Positions 1 to 12,739 of a stretch of 64,000 nt of DNA are shown here, piece after piece. Source of the stretch: Fictibacillus nanhaiensis (GTDB lineage Bacteria; Bacillota; Bacilli; Bacillales; Fictibacillaceae); assembly GCF_023715445.1 (NCBI RefSeq), contig NZ_JAMBOD010000001.1, positions 1,364,001 through 1,428,000 on the forward strand, given 5' to 3'. The notes under the pieces are model-generated. The model was not told the origin of the DNA, did not search any database, and was given only the letters and a program-made list of their open reading frames with translations. The number at the start of each line of letters is the position of its first letter. Position 1 is the first letter of the stretch. The position numbers and the translations under genes were made by a program.

Positions 1-570
1 GATCTGTCGGAGCTCTTCACCTGTCATCGCGATCAATAATGAAATAAGAGAACCTAGAAATGAACTTGCTAAAATTCCTGCGAGGATAATGGTCTCGATA
101 GACATTTCCCGTTGAACAATTTGCGCTAGGGCAAGCACTCCTAATAATGCGATGAAACCGCCAATTACACTGACTACCGGTAATGTGAAATCTCCTAGGA
201 ACGGTAGTTGGAAGCTAAAAAATAAAACGCAGACTGCCCCAAGCGCTGAACCGGAAGAAACCCCGAGTGTGTATGGATCAGCTAGAGGATTTTTTAAAAG
301 TCCCTGAAACGCTGTACCTGCCAAAGCAAGAGAGCACCCGACCATTGCTGCTAAAAGCACTCTTGGAAAGCGAATCTGCATGACGATATTTACAGTTGCA
401 ATGTCAATGCCATCGGGCAGCTTTGTATGAAAAATTTCAGAAAAAATGATTTGAAATACGTGAGAAAGGGGGATTGGCACACTGCCTGCCGATACCCCAA
501 TTCCAATGGTAAACAATAAAATAAGAAAAACAGTCAAGTAAGACCAAAAGAATTTATTCGTTAAATACAT
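1..570 (-). CDS. btuC: Vitamin B12 (cobalamin) ABC transporter permease, partial
   Basis: This is the first 190 codons of a FecCD/BtuC-family inner-membrane permease; the rest lies beyond the left edge of the window. A hydrophobic helix near the N-terminus (FFWSYLTVFLILLFTIGIGV) is followed by the family motif RFPRVLLAAMVGCSLALAG and then KNPLADPYTLGVSSG, typical of BtuC/FhuB-type subunits. The start is the ATG at 570. It overlaps the end of the upstream binding-protein gene by 17 bp, which suggests translational coupling. Downstream of the cobalamin riboswitch it is most likely the B12/cobinamide channel (YvrB-like), not a siderophore permease, although the family alone cannot separate the two. 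Confidence 0.85.
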   Translation of the reverse strand, partial: MYLTNKFFWSYLTVFLILLFTIGIGVSAGSVPIPLSHVFQIIFSEIFHTKLPDGIDIATVNIVMQIRFPRVLLAAMVGCSLALAGTAFQGLLKNPLADPYTLGVSSGSALGAVCVLFFSFQLPFLGDFTLPVVSVIGGFIALLGVLALAQIVQREMSIETIILAGILASSFLGSLISLLIAMTGEELRQI

Positions 571-1516
571 CTGGATAGATTGCTTTGGCAAGTTCCTTCA
601 CCCCTTCGATCAAGCGAGGACCCGGCCTTGTTACTTTATCTGAATGAACATCAAAAACTTGCTCATTTTTTACCGCAGGGACATCTTTCCATGCACTCCG
701 TTTCATTACTTGGTCTTTTGTATTTTCAACATAATAGCCATAAGTTGTAATCACTACTTCTGGATTGTAGTTAACCGCTTCTTCTTCAGTCACTTTCACC
801 CAGCCTTGCTGATCACCAGCTGCATTGGTTGCTTGAATAACGTTTAACATCTCGTCAATAAACGTTCCTTTTCCAGTCGTATAGATCTCAGGTTCTGGAG
901 AAACCTCTACCCATACCTTTTTCTTATCTTTTACATTTTTTGCTTGATCTTTAATCTGTTTTAAGTCATCTTTCATTGACTGAATGATAGTTTGTCCTTC
1001 TTTTTTCGTACCTGTCGCCTTTGCTATCATTTCGATTGATCCATACGTGTCTTCAAAATTGGTTGCATCTTTTACAACAAGAACAGGTATCCCAGCATCT
1101 TTAATCTGTGATAACCCTGGTTTAGCACTTTCACCTCCTGATGCATGTGCAAGAACAAGGTCTGGCTTTAAACCTATAATCTTCTCAACATTAAACTCCA
1201 TGTCCCCGATTTTTTCTTTTTTTAGCGCGGCTTCAGGATAATTATCAAAATCAGAAACTCCTACGATTTCTTTTTCTAATCCAAGAGCAAAAGCAATTTC
1301 CGTATTACTCGGAACCAAAGATACGATACGTTTTGGTTTTTTTTCTATTGTTATTTTTTCACCTGTATCATCTTCTATCGAAACAGGAAATGCGCCGGTA
1401 TGTACTTTTGTGCTTTCAGCAGCCTTTTCTGTAGATCCTGTCTTTTCAGCAGAACATCCTGCTATTACACTAATGACGAGCATCAGCGTAAACCATAAAG
1501 ATATCAATCTTTTCAT
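554..1516 (-). CDS. btuF: Cobalamin-binding lipoprotein of the BtuFCD transporter
   Basis: A periplasmic-binding-protein type 2 (TroA/BtuF superfamily) lipoprotein of 320 aa. It has a basic N-terminus, a hydrophobic stretch and the lipobox VIAGC, so it should be anchored to the outer face of the membrane. The fold follows, with PKRIVSLVPSNTEIAFALG near the start of the mature domain. I start at 1516 because GGGAGAG lies just upstream and the signal peptide begins there; a longer open frame to 1630 runs back through the riboswitch terminator and is not credible. The cobalamin riboswitch upstream makes B12 or a corrinoid the likely ligand. Functionally close to B. subtilis YvrC. It is the first gene of the operon. 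Confidence 0.85.
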   Translation of the reverse strand: MKRLISLWFTLMLVISVIAGCSAEKTGSTEKAAESTKVHTGAFPVSIEDDTGEKITIEKKPKRIVSLVPSNTEIAFALGLEKEIVGVSDFDNYPEAALKKEKIGDMEFNVEKIIGLKPDLVLAHASGGESAKPGLSQIKDAGIPVLVVKDATNFEDTYGSIEMIAKATGTKKEGQTIIQSMKDDLKQIKDQAKNVKDKKKVWVEVSPEPEIYTTGKGTFIDEMLNVIQATNAAGDQQGWVKVTEEEAVNYNPEVVITTYGYYVENTKDQVMKRSAWKDVPAVKNEQVFDVHSDKVTRPGPRLIEGVKELAKAIYPDVFNE

Positions 1517-1602
1517 CTTTTCATCTCTCCCGTATAATTTATCAGCTAAACAAATCGACCGGTACTTTCTAAATCCTGTTTGAAAGGGCGAACGTATTAA
1601 AA

Positions 1603-1629
1603 TAAAAAAAGCCCTCCCTTCGGAGAGCA
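1603..1629 (-). terminator. Riboswitch-associated intrinsic terminator
   Basis: Read leftwards, GCTCTCC-GAAG-GGAGGGC forms a short GC-rich hairpin followed by seven U residues. It lies between the cobalamin aptamer and btuF, so it is the likely expression platform: ligand binding would favour this hairpin and stop transcription. Confidence 0.8.
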
Positions 1630-1689
1630 AAATACAATAAAATAAACAAAGTGTTAATGTTCACTTATTGCTTTCCCTTTTCCTCGAAG

Positions 1690-1880
1690 GTACGCACAAT
1701 CTATTAAGGCAGGTCTCCTGACTCTCGGGTCAAACAAGCTTAGCTCCCCTTCCCATTCTTAAACGAACAGTGGGCTATTGAACAGCTCTACCGATTACAG
1801 TGGCGGGACCGTGCTGGATTTTCACCAACTTCCCTTTTAACGCTTTATGCAAGGCATAAAACGACCTTAATTTCTTATTC
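1690..1880 (-). promoter_or_regulatory. Cobalamin (adenosylcobalamin) riboswitch aptamer
   Basis: On the minus strand the region carries the invariant core of the cobalamin class: GGGAAGTTGGTGAAAATCC, then GGTCCCGCCACTG (the B12 box), and further 3' the GAGTCAGGAGACCTGCC segment. These blocks occur in the canonical order and spacing. A terminator hairpin and then btuF follow. This is a direct sequence match to a well-known regulatory RNA. Boundaries are approximate. Confidence 0.93.
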
Positions 1881-1973
1881 AGCTAGTTTTAATTATACAA
1901 ATATCCACATAAAAGAAAAGCATATTCCAAAAAGCTCGTTGTAGTTAGAGGACTGACCTCTTGCTTTCACATA

Positions 1974-2016
1974 AAAAACACCTCCGAGTTATTAATAAAC
2001 TCGGAGGTGTTTTTTT
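1974..2016. terminator. Terminator of the glycolytic operon, symmetric
   Basis: A perfect stem (ACACCTCCGAGTT and its complement around ATTAATA) has T-runs on both sides, so it can stop transcription from either direction. It closes the eno end of the glycolytic operon and shields it from the B12 operon. Confidence 0.85.
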
Positions 2017-2019
2017 CAG

Positions 2020-2064
2020 AAAGACAAAATGGCGGGTTTGTCTTTGTTTGGGGTCAGACCCCTA
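2020..2064 (-). repeat. GGGGTC-type palindrome module downstream of eno
   Basis: GGGGTCAGACCCC at 2050-2062 lies 14 bp past the eno stop codon. Read on the minus strand it continues into ACAAAGACAAACCCGCC and TTTTGTC. The same order of blocks occurs after crh and inside the trpE 3' end, so this is one copy of a dispersed repeat family. Confidence 0.7.
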
Positions 2065-2076
2065 CTTTTGTACTAC

Positions 2077-3396
<1,320 letters not shown>

Positions 3397-3466
3397 TTAT
3401 AAACTCACCATAAGCCAGCTGATGCAAACGTACAAGGGTCCTTTACAGGTTTATTCACCAAAGATC

Positions 3467-5754
<2,288 letters not shown>

Positions 5755-5794
5755 TCAAAATTCACCTCTTTAAAGAGTTTCTTTTTTGACTATT

Positions 5795-6140
5795 TTCTAA
5801 TAGGTTGTTGCATTCGGAACATCATTGACAATTTGATTGGATCGCAAGGCGCGAGACTACCGGTAGGAACAGCAGGACATTCCCGAAAAGCGGAAGCGGC
5901 TCGTTGTTTCACGGTACGTGTTCTTATATTTATTACACGTTCGCTCAAAATCAATGAGGTTTCGCTCAGGAAACGCCGAGTTACGCTCAAAATCTTCTTG
6001 GTTTCGCTCAAACTACCTTTCGTTTCGCTCAAAATCTTCCTTTTTTCGCTCAAAGTACCTTTTTTCACATAAAAACGAGCATCCTGAAGCGGAAATCAAC
6101 CACCAACGAGGGCAACAAAGTATACGAAAACAGTCTTTTT
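5795..6140 (+). repeat. Mosaic intergenic repeat, copy 1 (interrupted)
   Basis: The left end resembles TTTTCTAAAAGATTGTTG, followed by GATTGGATCGCAAGGCGCGA; the right end is GAGCATCCTGAAGCGGAAATC and finishes in GAAAACAGTCTTTTTC. The same ends occur in four other places (near 40.7, 54.9, 58.7 and 63.8 kb). In this copy the middle is replaced by an array of six 21-bp units. No convincing gene is present; open frames here arise only because the array unit lacks stops. Confidence 0.7.
5934..6066 (+). repeat. Tandem array A: TTCGCTCAAA every 21 bp, six units
   Basis: The core TCGCTC (ACGCTC in the third unit) begins at 5941, 5962, 5983, 6004, 6025 and 6046, exactly 21 bp apart. About nine bases around each core are conserved and the remainder varies. 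The array sits inside mosaic repeat copy 1, between pgk and tpiA. Confidence 0.85.
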
Positions 6141-6166
6141 CAAAAAATTTTCAATTTGTAATCGTC

Positions 6167-7351
6167 TTACTTGTCGTTAAGTGCTTCGACGCCTGGAAGT
6201 GCCTTACCTTCCATGAACTCAAGAGAAGCACCGCCGCCTGTTGAGATGTGGCTCATCTTATCAGCAAGACCAAACTTCTCAACAGCCGCAGCTGAGTCTC
6301 CGCCGCCGATAACACTGTATGTGTCAGTGGCTTCTGCAAGTGCGTTTGCAACAGAACGTGTACCATTTGCGAATGCGTCGATTTCGAACACACCCATAGG
6401 TCCGTTCCATATTACAAGCTTCGATTCTTTAATAACCTTTACGTACTTTTCAATTGTTTTCGTTCCGATGTCAAGACCTTCCCAGTCTGATGGGATAGAA
6501 TCGATGTCAACGATCTTAGTATTTGCATCGTTTGAGAAGTCGTCGGCTACTAAAACATCTTCCGCGATCAAGAGATTTACGCCGTTTTTCTTTGCTTTTT
6601 CCATGAACGTTTTCGCTGTTTCGATCTTGTCTTCTTCTAAAAGAGACTTTCCTACATCATGGCCAAGCGCTTTAATGAACGTATAGCCAAGTCCTCCGCC
6701 GATGATCAGGTTGTCTACTTTTTCTAATAGATTGTCGATTACATCAATCTTGTCCTTAACTTTCGCACCGCCAATGATCGCAGTGAAAGGACGGTCAGGG
6801 TTAGATAGAGCTTTTCCAAGCACTTCAAGTTCTTTTTCCATTAAAAGCCCAGAAACGGCTGGAAGGTGTTTTGCGATGCCTTCTGTTGAAGCATGAGCTC
6901 TATGAGCTGCTCCGAATGCATCATTGACATAAACATCAGCTAAAGCAGCAAAATTCTTTGCCAATTCAGGATCGTTCTTTTCCTCACCTGGATAAAAACG
7001 AACGTTTTCTAAGAGGATTACGCCGCCTTCTTCTAAGCTAGATAACGCTTTTTCTACTTCTTCTCCATAAGCCTCGTCTGTTTTCACAACTTCTTTTCCA
7101 AGAAGGTCAGAAAGACGCTGAGCTACTGGGTCTAAGCGAAGCTCTTCTGCCACTTGTCCTTTTGGACGTCCTAAGTGGCTTGCTAAAAGAACTTTTGCAC
7201 CTTGCTCTGTTAAGTATTTGATGGTTGGAAGAGCGGCAACAATACGCGTTTCATCCGTAATGTTCCCATCTTTCATCGGCACGTTAAAATCAACGCGGCA
7301 AAAAACCACTTTGCCTTTTAAATCGATGTCACGAACACTTTTTTTGTTCAT
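6167..7351 (-). CDS. pgk: Phosphoglycerate kinase
   Basis: Transfers the acyl phosphate of 1,3-bisphosphoglycerate to ADP. The 394-aa length is normal. The N-terminal signature [15 protein letters not shown], the basic substrate patch ASHLGRPKG and [12 protein letters not shown], the hinge region, and the nucleotide-binding [15 protein letters not shown] near the C-terminus are all present. It lies 129 bp downstream of gapA in the glycolytic operon. The start at 7351 (ATG; GGAGG upstream) gives the expected [15 protein letters not shown]-terminus. Confidence 0.98.
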   Translation of the reverse strand: MNKKSVRDIDLKGKVVFCRVDFNVPMKDGNITDETRIVAALPTIKYLTEQGAKVLLASHLGRPKGQVAEELRLDPVAQRLSDLLGKEVVKTDEAYGEEVEKALSSLEEGGVILLENVRFYPGEEKNDPELAKNFAALADVYVNDAFGAAHRAHASTEGIAKHLPAVSGLLMEKELEVLGKALSNPDRPFTAIIGGAKVKDKIDVIDNLLEKVDNLIIGGGLGYTFIKALGHDVGKSLLEEDKIETAKTFMEKAKKNGVNLLIAEDVLVADDFSNDANTKIVDIDSIPSDWEGLDIGTKTIEKYVKVIKESKLVIWNGPMGVFEIDAFANGTRSVANALAEATDTYSVIGGGDSAAAVEKFGLADKMSHISTGGGASLEFMEGKALPGVEALNDK

Positions 7352-7480
7352 AAGTACATGCAGCCTCCTGACTAGTCAAAAAGATTAAAAGAATGACAAT
7401 CCCCGGGTTTTACATGGGAAAGAGGAGTAGAAGCCGGTTTAAAACGACTTCTCCCCCTCCTTATTGTTCTTCTCTATCTA

Positions 7481-8569
<1,089 letters not shown>

Positions 8570-9592
8570 TTATGAACGTTCCAAAAGTTTACGGGCAGCT
8601 CCTTCGTCTGTTATAAGTACCTTTTTCGGGCCGTGTTTCATAAAAGCTGCAATCGCATCTGCCTTTGATGAACCGCCTGCTACTGCCATGATGAAGTCAC
8701 TTTTGTGAAGCTCATCAAGCTGCAGTCCAATTGTTCGGACGCGATGAACGACTTCCCCCTTCTGGTTAAAGTAGTAGCCAAATGCCTCTGCAACGGCTTT
8801 TTCTTCATCCAGTTTTTCCAAAAGGGATGGGTTGGAATTCCTGCGTTCTGCCATTGTTTTAGCATCACCAATCCCGTGAAGCACTATACCAGCGGAGTGT
8901 ATGAGCTCCATCACTTCTTTTACACCAGGTTCAGCCATTAACGAAAGGTAAGTTTCCTTGCTTAGCTGATCCGGCAAATGAAGCAATCTGTATTCGCCGT
9001 TGGCTTTTTGAGCCATTGTCGAGCAAATGGTGTTGGCTTGGTTCTCTACTTTCTCTCCAAGTCCGCCGCGGGCAGGCACAAACAGCAACTGCTGGCCTTT
9101 TTGAATGGGAGACATCATTTCAGCTACTGAGGCAAGTGTTGTACCGCCCGTTACCGCGATGATGGTTTTTGATGATAGCTGACGTTTAAGCCTGTCAGCC
9201 GCAGCTTTACCCATATCGTTCTTGACCCAAAGATCTTGATCACTGTCACCAGGTACTACGATGACTTCAGACAGATTTAACATTTCCTTAAGATCTGATT
9301 CTAAAACATGCAAACCTGACAATTCTTTCATCATTTCAGAAAGTTCTACTAAAATATCATGTCCCTCTGAAGTTAATGACATGCCAGACGTTTGAATGGT
9401 AAGAAGTCCTTGATCTTTTAAAAAGGAAACCTCAGAACGCAAGACTCGTTCTGTCATGTTCAGGGTTGAAGCTAAACTTCTTCTGCCAATTGGCTCGTGA
9501 ATTCTCACTACATTTAAAACGTTGTAACGTTTCCTCATCGTTTCCAGAAGGTCTGGCAGCAATTTCTTTTGTACATCTAATAGATTTTTCAT
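8570..9592 (-). CDS. cggR: Central glycolytic genes regulator CggR
   Basis: A SorC/DeoR-type repressor of its own operon, relieved by fructose-1,6-bisphosphate. At 340 aa it has the B. subtilis length. The N-terminal 80-90 residues hold a winged helix (RRSLASTLNMTERVLRSEVSFLKDQGLL). The remainder is the sugar-phosphate-binding domain with VTGGTTLASVAEMM and PARGGLGEKVENQANTI, the phosphate-loop region. The start at 9592 follows CAGGAGAA. A textbook CggR operator lies 71-107 bp upstream, so autoregulation is well supported. Confidence 0.95.
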   Translation of the reverse strand: MKNLLDVQKKLLPDLLETMRKRYNVLNVVRIHEPIGRRSLASTLNMTERVLRSEVSFLKDQGLLTIQTSGMSLTSEGHDILVELSEMMKELSGLHVLESDLKEMLNLSEVIVVPGDSDQDLWVKNDMGKAAADRLKRQLSSKTIIAVTGGTTLASVAEMMSPIQKGQQLLFVPARGGLGEKVENQANTICSTMAQKANGEYRLLHLPDQLSKETYLSLMAEPGVKEVMELIHSAGIVLHGIGDAKTMAERRNSNPSLLEKLDEEKAVAEAFGYYFNQKGEVVHRVRTIGLQLDELHKSDFIMAVAGGSSKADAIAAFMKHGPKKVLITDEGAARKLLERS

Positions 9593-9662
9593 TGCACATT
9601 CTCCTGATTCAATGGGATTCCGTTAAGTTTTAAAAACAAGATGGGTAAAATGGTGTCTCTGT

Positions 9663-9699
9663 GGACACTCTTCGTCCCGGTTAGTCATTTTGTGTCCCA
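9663..9699 (-). promoter_or_regulatory. CggR operator
   Basis: On the minus strand there are two tandem copies of the half-pattern GGGAC-N6-TG(A/T)C: TGGGACACAAAATGAC, then CGGGACGAAGAGTGTCC. This reproduces the arrangement known from the B. subtilis cggR promoter. Just upstream is a 16-bp palindrome CTTGGTGTTACCCAAG (9718-9733) whose role is unclear. I could not pick a convincing -35/-10 pair. Confidence 0.88.
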
Positions 9700-9876
9700 T
9701 TAGCGTAAGAAAATAACTTGGTGTTACCCAAGTATGAATAGTGCCAATTGTATAATTCCCTGATCGCATGATTTTAAAACATGCCAGACATTATTTTTGT
9801 CATAAAAAATTCAAATTTCCTTCTGGCAAGTATATATTATCAAATACTTTCACTAGATTTCAACAACTTTTACTTA

Positions 9877-10122
9877 TTAAAAATTAGTAAGCGCTTTCTT
9901 AACCTTTTCCATGGATATTATTCCATAGTCAATTTCTTCGGCGTCAACTTCAACAACTGGAATCATCATTCCGTATTTTTCAACAAGAGCATCATCATTA
10001 TAGATGTCTACTATTTCAATTGTGAAAGGGATCTCTGTTTGTAGCTCTTGTAATAGTTTATGCGCCTTATCGCAGAGTGGACAATGTATTTTCGTATAAA
10101 AAATCAAGTTTTTGTGGCCCAT
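9877..10122 (-). CDS. Glutaredoxin-like thiol-disulfide protein
   Basis: An 81-aa DUF836/glutaredoxin-fold protein. NLIFYTKIHCPLCDKAHKLL has the active site CPLC directly after the first strand, and MIPVVEVD gives the cis-proline (IP) of the thioredoxin fold. It probably reduces protein or low-molecular-weight disulfides in the cytoplasm; the substrate is not evident. It sits between sigL and cggR on the same strand. TGCCAG and CTGGCA copies at 9782-9829 might form a weak terminator behind it. Confidence 0.82.
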   Translation of the reverse strand: MGHKNLIFYTKIHCPLCDKAHKLLQELQTEIPFTIEIVDIYNDDALVEKYGMMIPVVEVDAEEIDYGIISMEKVKKALTNF

Positions 10123-10189
10123 TTTTGGTTCTCCTTTTAAAACGATTGTTAACTTTGTAGTTAGTTTATCATGAATCTATTGATCAAAA

Positions 10190-10220
10190 GAAAAAGATCT
10201 CTTCCCCTGGAAAAGATCTT
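10190..10220 (-). terminator. Terminator of sigL
   Basis: Read leftwards, AAGATCTTTTCC-AGG-GGAAGAGATCTT forms a 12-bp stem followed by TTTCTTTT. It lies 10 bp downstream of the sigL stop. Confidence 0.8.
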
Positions 10221-10229
10221 ATATTTCAA

Positions 10230-11558
10230 TTATGAAGAATAACGTTTTCTTTTTGCAGATGAAGGTATCTTAAGTTCTTCCCGGTATTTTGCAACAGTTC
10301 TGCGTGAGATGCTCATTCCGCTGTTTTGTTCTAACAGTGACGCAAGAACCTGGTCGGATAGAGGCTTTAATTTGTCTTCGCTTTCTACAAGCTTTTTTAT
10401 CTCAGATTTAGCAGATGTTGCAGAAGCACTCCCTCCATCCTGCATTAATATTTTTGCAGAAAAAAAGGATTTGAGCTCAACTGCTCCCTTTGAAGTCTGT
10501 AGGACTTTATTTTTGACTGCGCGGCTTACGGTAGATTCATGTACGCCTATTTCATCAGCTACATCTTTTAACGTTAGCGGTATAAGGTCCGTTTTGTTGA
10601 ACGTATAAAAATACTTCTCTTGAACTCTAACGATTTCAGCTGTTATTTTGAGCAGCGTCTCTTTTCTTTGCTCTAATGCTTTTTTTAGCCAGTTGAATTT
10701 CTGAAAGGATTCATCTATAAACTTAGAAGTTGAGTTTTTATCGTGTAAAAGTGATGCATAGCTGTCGTTCAGTTTTATGTCAGGCGTATATTGCTCGTTA
10801 ATGGAAATATGAAACCGTCCGTTCTCTTCAGTCACTGAAACATCTGGATAAAGATAAGACTGCTCATCTGCCGGTGAAAAAGCGGCACCTGGGCGGGGAT
10901 CCAAGGTTTGAAGAAAATCTGCTGCCTCTTCTATTTGCTGGGGCTGAACGTGAAGCAGCGCAGATAGCACTTTTATTTTACGTTCAGCAAGCAGTTCTAA
11001 ATGCTGATCTACTATTATGTAGCTTAGTGTGTTTTCAAGTTTTTGACAGCGCAGCTGGATAAGAAGGCATTCTCTTAAACTTCGTGCACCGATACCTGCA
11101 GGTTCTAATTTTTGAAGAAGTTTGATCAGCTCTTCGCATGTTTCTATTTTGATGGAAAAACGTGCAGCCGTTTCTTCAGCCGAAACCGTCAAATAGCCAT
11201 TTTCATTCAGACTCATTAATAGAAAATTAAATACTTTGCGGTCCTGTTCCTGGAGCGGAAACAGGATCGATTGTTTATATAGAAAGTCATATAGAGTTTC
11301 TTGTTCGATGATCAGATGGTCATAACTTTGTTGTTTATCGGCGGAAGAACCGCTGATTCCTTTTTTGCGAACGCTCTTTTTCAGTGTTGTAAACATGCCT
11401 TTAGGCTCTGAAATTTCAATTAGAGGATTTTCTAACGCTTGTTCTTGTAGATAGGATGTAAGTTCATAACTAGGAACTTGTAAAATGGCGATGGCCTGAC
11501 GTAGTTCAGTTGTCATGACAAGATTCATGCTCTGCTGTTGATACAAACCCATTTCCAT
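10230..11558 (-). CDS. rpoN: RNA polymerase sigma-54 factor
   Basis: Sigma-54 (SigL in Bacillus) directs enhancer-dependent transcription with AAA+ activators such as RocR, LevR, AcoR and BkdR. The 442 aa hold the Gln/Leu-rich activator-interacting region I (LYQQQSMNLVMTTELRQAIAILQ), the core-binding region, a helix-turn-helix (LKDVADEIGVHESTVSRAVKNK) and the diagnostic RpoN box SRRTVAKYREEL near the C-terminus. The start at 11558 has GGGAGGGA upstream. The location next to cggR and clpP agrees with the sigL region of B. subtilis. No sigma-54-type -24/-12 promoter was noticed in this window. Confidence 0.96.
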   Translation of the reverse strand: MEMGLYQQQSMNLVMTTELRQAIAILQVPSYELTSYLQEQALENPLIEISEPKGMFTTLKKSVRKKGISGSSADKQQSYDHLIIEQETLYDFLYKQSILFPLQEQDRKVFNFLLMSLNENGYLTVSAEETAARFSIKIETCEELIKLLQKLEPAGIGARSLRECLLIQLRCQKLENTLSYIIVDQHLELLAERKIKVLSALLHVQPQQIEEAADFLQTLDPRPGAAFSPADEQSYLYPDVSVTEENGRFHISINEQYTPDIKLNDSYASLLHDKNSTSKFIDESFQKFNWLKKALEQRKETLLKITAEIVRVQEKYFYTFNKTDLIPLTLKDVADEIGVHESTVSRAVKNKVLQTSKGAVELKSFFSAKILMQDGGSASATSAKSEIKKLVESEDKLKPLSDQVLASLLEQNSGMSISRRTVAKYREELKIPSSAKRKRYSS

Positions 11559-11657
11559 TTTTTAAATCCCTCCCCACCTATCATGATACTACAGATGTAA
11601 GCGCTGTACATCCTACAAAATTTGGTGTGGCAATAGAAGAGGGATTGATTGAAACTA

Positions 11658-11687
11658 ACTGGGGTCTGTCCCGGGACAGACCCCAGT
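11658..11687. repeat. Perfect 30-bp palindrome of the GGGGTC family
   Basis: Each arm is ACTGGGGTCTGTCCC, and the two arms meet without a loop. It contains two GGGGTCTG/CAGACCCC units back to back. It sits between the starts of sigL and the end of cspD, and has no T-run, so it is not a terminator. Confidence 0.8.
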
Positions 11688-11718
11688 CAATTCCCACACA
11701 ATTTAAAACTCGTTAAAA

Positions 11719-11763
11719 CAAAAAAATGCCAGCACCGCCCGAAGGCAGTCTGGCATTTTAAAC
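11719..11763 (-). terminator. Terminator of cspD
   Basis: Read leftwards, AAAATGCCAGACTGCC-TTCG-GGCGGTGCTGGCATT is a long stem with a UUCG tetraloop and a T-run, starting 8 bp after the cspD stop. Confidence 0.9.
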
Positions 11764-11770
11764 TTTACTA

Positions 11771-11971
11771 TTAAAGTTTTGTTACGTTAGCAGCTTGTGG
11801 TCCACGCTCGCCATCAACGATTTCGAAAGATACTTCTTGTCCTTCTTCAAGAGACTTGAAGCCTTCAGATTGAATCGCAGAAAAGTGAACGAATACGTCG
11901 TTTCCGCCTTCAACCTCGATGAAGCCGAAACCTTTCTCAGCGTTAAACCATTTTACTTTACCATTTTGCAT
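11771..11971 (-). CDS. cspD: Cold-shock protein
   Basis: A 66-aa single OB-fold RNA chaperone that binds single-stranded RNA and DNA. RNP1 ([10 protein letters not shown]) and RNP2 (DVFVHFSAI) are intact, as are the aromatic surface residues. The sequence is closest in style to B. subtilis CspD/CspB; the paralogue letter is uncertain. The start follows GGAGGAAACACCC. The mRNA has an unusually long leader (about 180 nt from the predicted start point) with a terminator-like structure, in keeping with post-transcriptional control known for csp genes. Confidence 0.93.
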   Translation of the reverse strand: MQNGKVKWFNAEKGFGFIEVEGGNDVFVHFSAIQSEGFKSLEEGQEVSFEIVDGERGPQAANVTKL

Positions 11972-12046
11972 GGGTGTTTCCTCCTTACAAACGCTATGTA
12001 AGCGTTTTAACTCTTTTAACCGTATTACTATGTAAATAAAAGAACA

Positions 12047-12122
12047 TAAAAAAATGCGTACTCATCTGAATAATCAGAAGCGGATTTAAGTGTTCCACTT
12101 CTTATTCAAAAGTACGACCGCT
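12047..12122 (-). promoter_or_regulatory. Terminator-like structure in the cspD leader
   Basis: In the cspD transcript GCG..CGTACT..TGAATAA (5' arm) can pair with TTATTCA..GAGTACGC (3' arm), and the 3' arm is followed directly by ATTTTTTT. The enclosed loop contains CTTAAATCC, which can instead pair with GGATTTAA at 12123-12130 just 5' of the stem. Two mutually exclusive folds are therefore possible, as in attenuators and RNA thermosensors. Confidence 0.5.
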
Positions 12123-12161
12123 TTAAATCCAAAAATATTCACAACGTAAATGGTTAAATAT

Positions 12162-12190
12162 ACTATAACATGCTCAAGTTCAATTGTCAA
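12162..12190 (-). promoter_or_regulatory. SigA promoter of cspD
   Basis: On the minus strand TTGACA (12185-12190), a 17-bp spacer and TATAGT (12162-12167) form a near-consensus promoter, predicting a leader of about 180 nt before the cspD start. Confidence 0.8.
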
Positions 12191-12304
12191 AACAAGGGAT
12201 GATTTTGTTCATTTAATTTTGATTGAGCACAAGAATAGGCTATGATAAATAAGGGTTTTCTATACATTAATTTTTACTTTTAACTAAGATTTAGGAGGAT
12301 GACC

Positions 12305-12520
12305 ATGAGCGAAGCATTTTCAGTTCCTTATTTTAAAGAAAATTTTCAACAATATATAGAAAGAAACAAAGACATTTTTACAAAAACACATGCGATGAAC
12401 GCGTATTACCGTTCTATTGTTGGTACATTAATTAACGATAACCTGAATAAAAATAGCGAGATCGTTCGCCGCATCCGTAATTTAGAAACGGCTTATATAG
12501 AAATAAAAAATGAGATATAA
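12305..12520 (+). CDS. yvfG: YvfG-like small protein of unknown function
   Basis: A 71-aa, mostly helical, charged protein. SEAFSVPYFKENFQQYIERNKD and HAMNAYYRSIVGTLINDNLNKN match what I recall of B. subtilis YvfG, which lies beside sigL there too. The start is taken at 12305, because AGGAGG is immediately adjacent to the ATG at 12299 but 6 bp from this one. No domain function is known; a crystal structure of YvfG shows a helical bundle, from memory. No terminator was seen downstream. Confidence 0.75.
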   Translation: MSEAFSVPYFKENFQQYIERNKDIFTKTHAMNAYYRSIVGTLINDNLNKNSEIVRRIRNLETAYIEIKNEI

Positions 12521-12668
12521 GCTTACATTTATAAGATTTAGGGTAATGTTTTCACATCTAGAGGTTTAAAATCCTACTCCTTGCGGGCATTATGATGATA
12601 GCCCATACATAAGGTTTAAGAAGGATATTCAGCAAAGTTGGCGAAATGAAAAGTTACACAGCATATCG

Positions 12669-12698
12669 TTTGACCTTGTTTGACCTTTTTTGTATGAT
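12669..12698 (+). promoter_or_regulatory. clpP promoter with CtsR operator
   Basis: TTTGACCTTGTTTGACC (12669-12685) is a perfect CtsR heptamer direct repeat. Its first copy forms the -35 box TTGACC (12670-12675); 17 bp later TATGAT (12693-12698) is the -10. CtsR binding would therefore block RNA polymerase directly. Confidence 0.93.
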
Positions 12699-12739
12699 GA
12701 CAGTACAGTTAAAAGTGAAAAAGGAGAAGGAGGATTTCC

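Noticed and set aside
1517-1630. N-terminal extension of btuF to 1630
   Set aside because: It would translate the riboswitch terminator and precede the signal peptide; ATG 1516 has a ribosome site.
5790-6072. Overlapping reading frames of 79-92 codons on both strands between tpiA and pgk
   Set aside because: They are read from array A, whose 21-bp unit keeps frames open, and from mosaic repeat copy 1. No ribosome site, repetitive translation.
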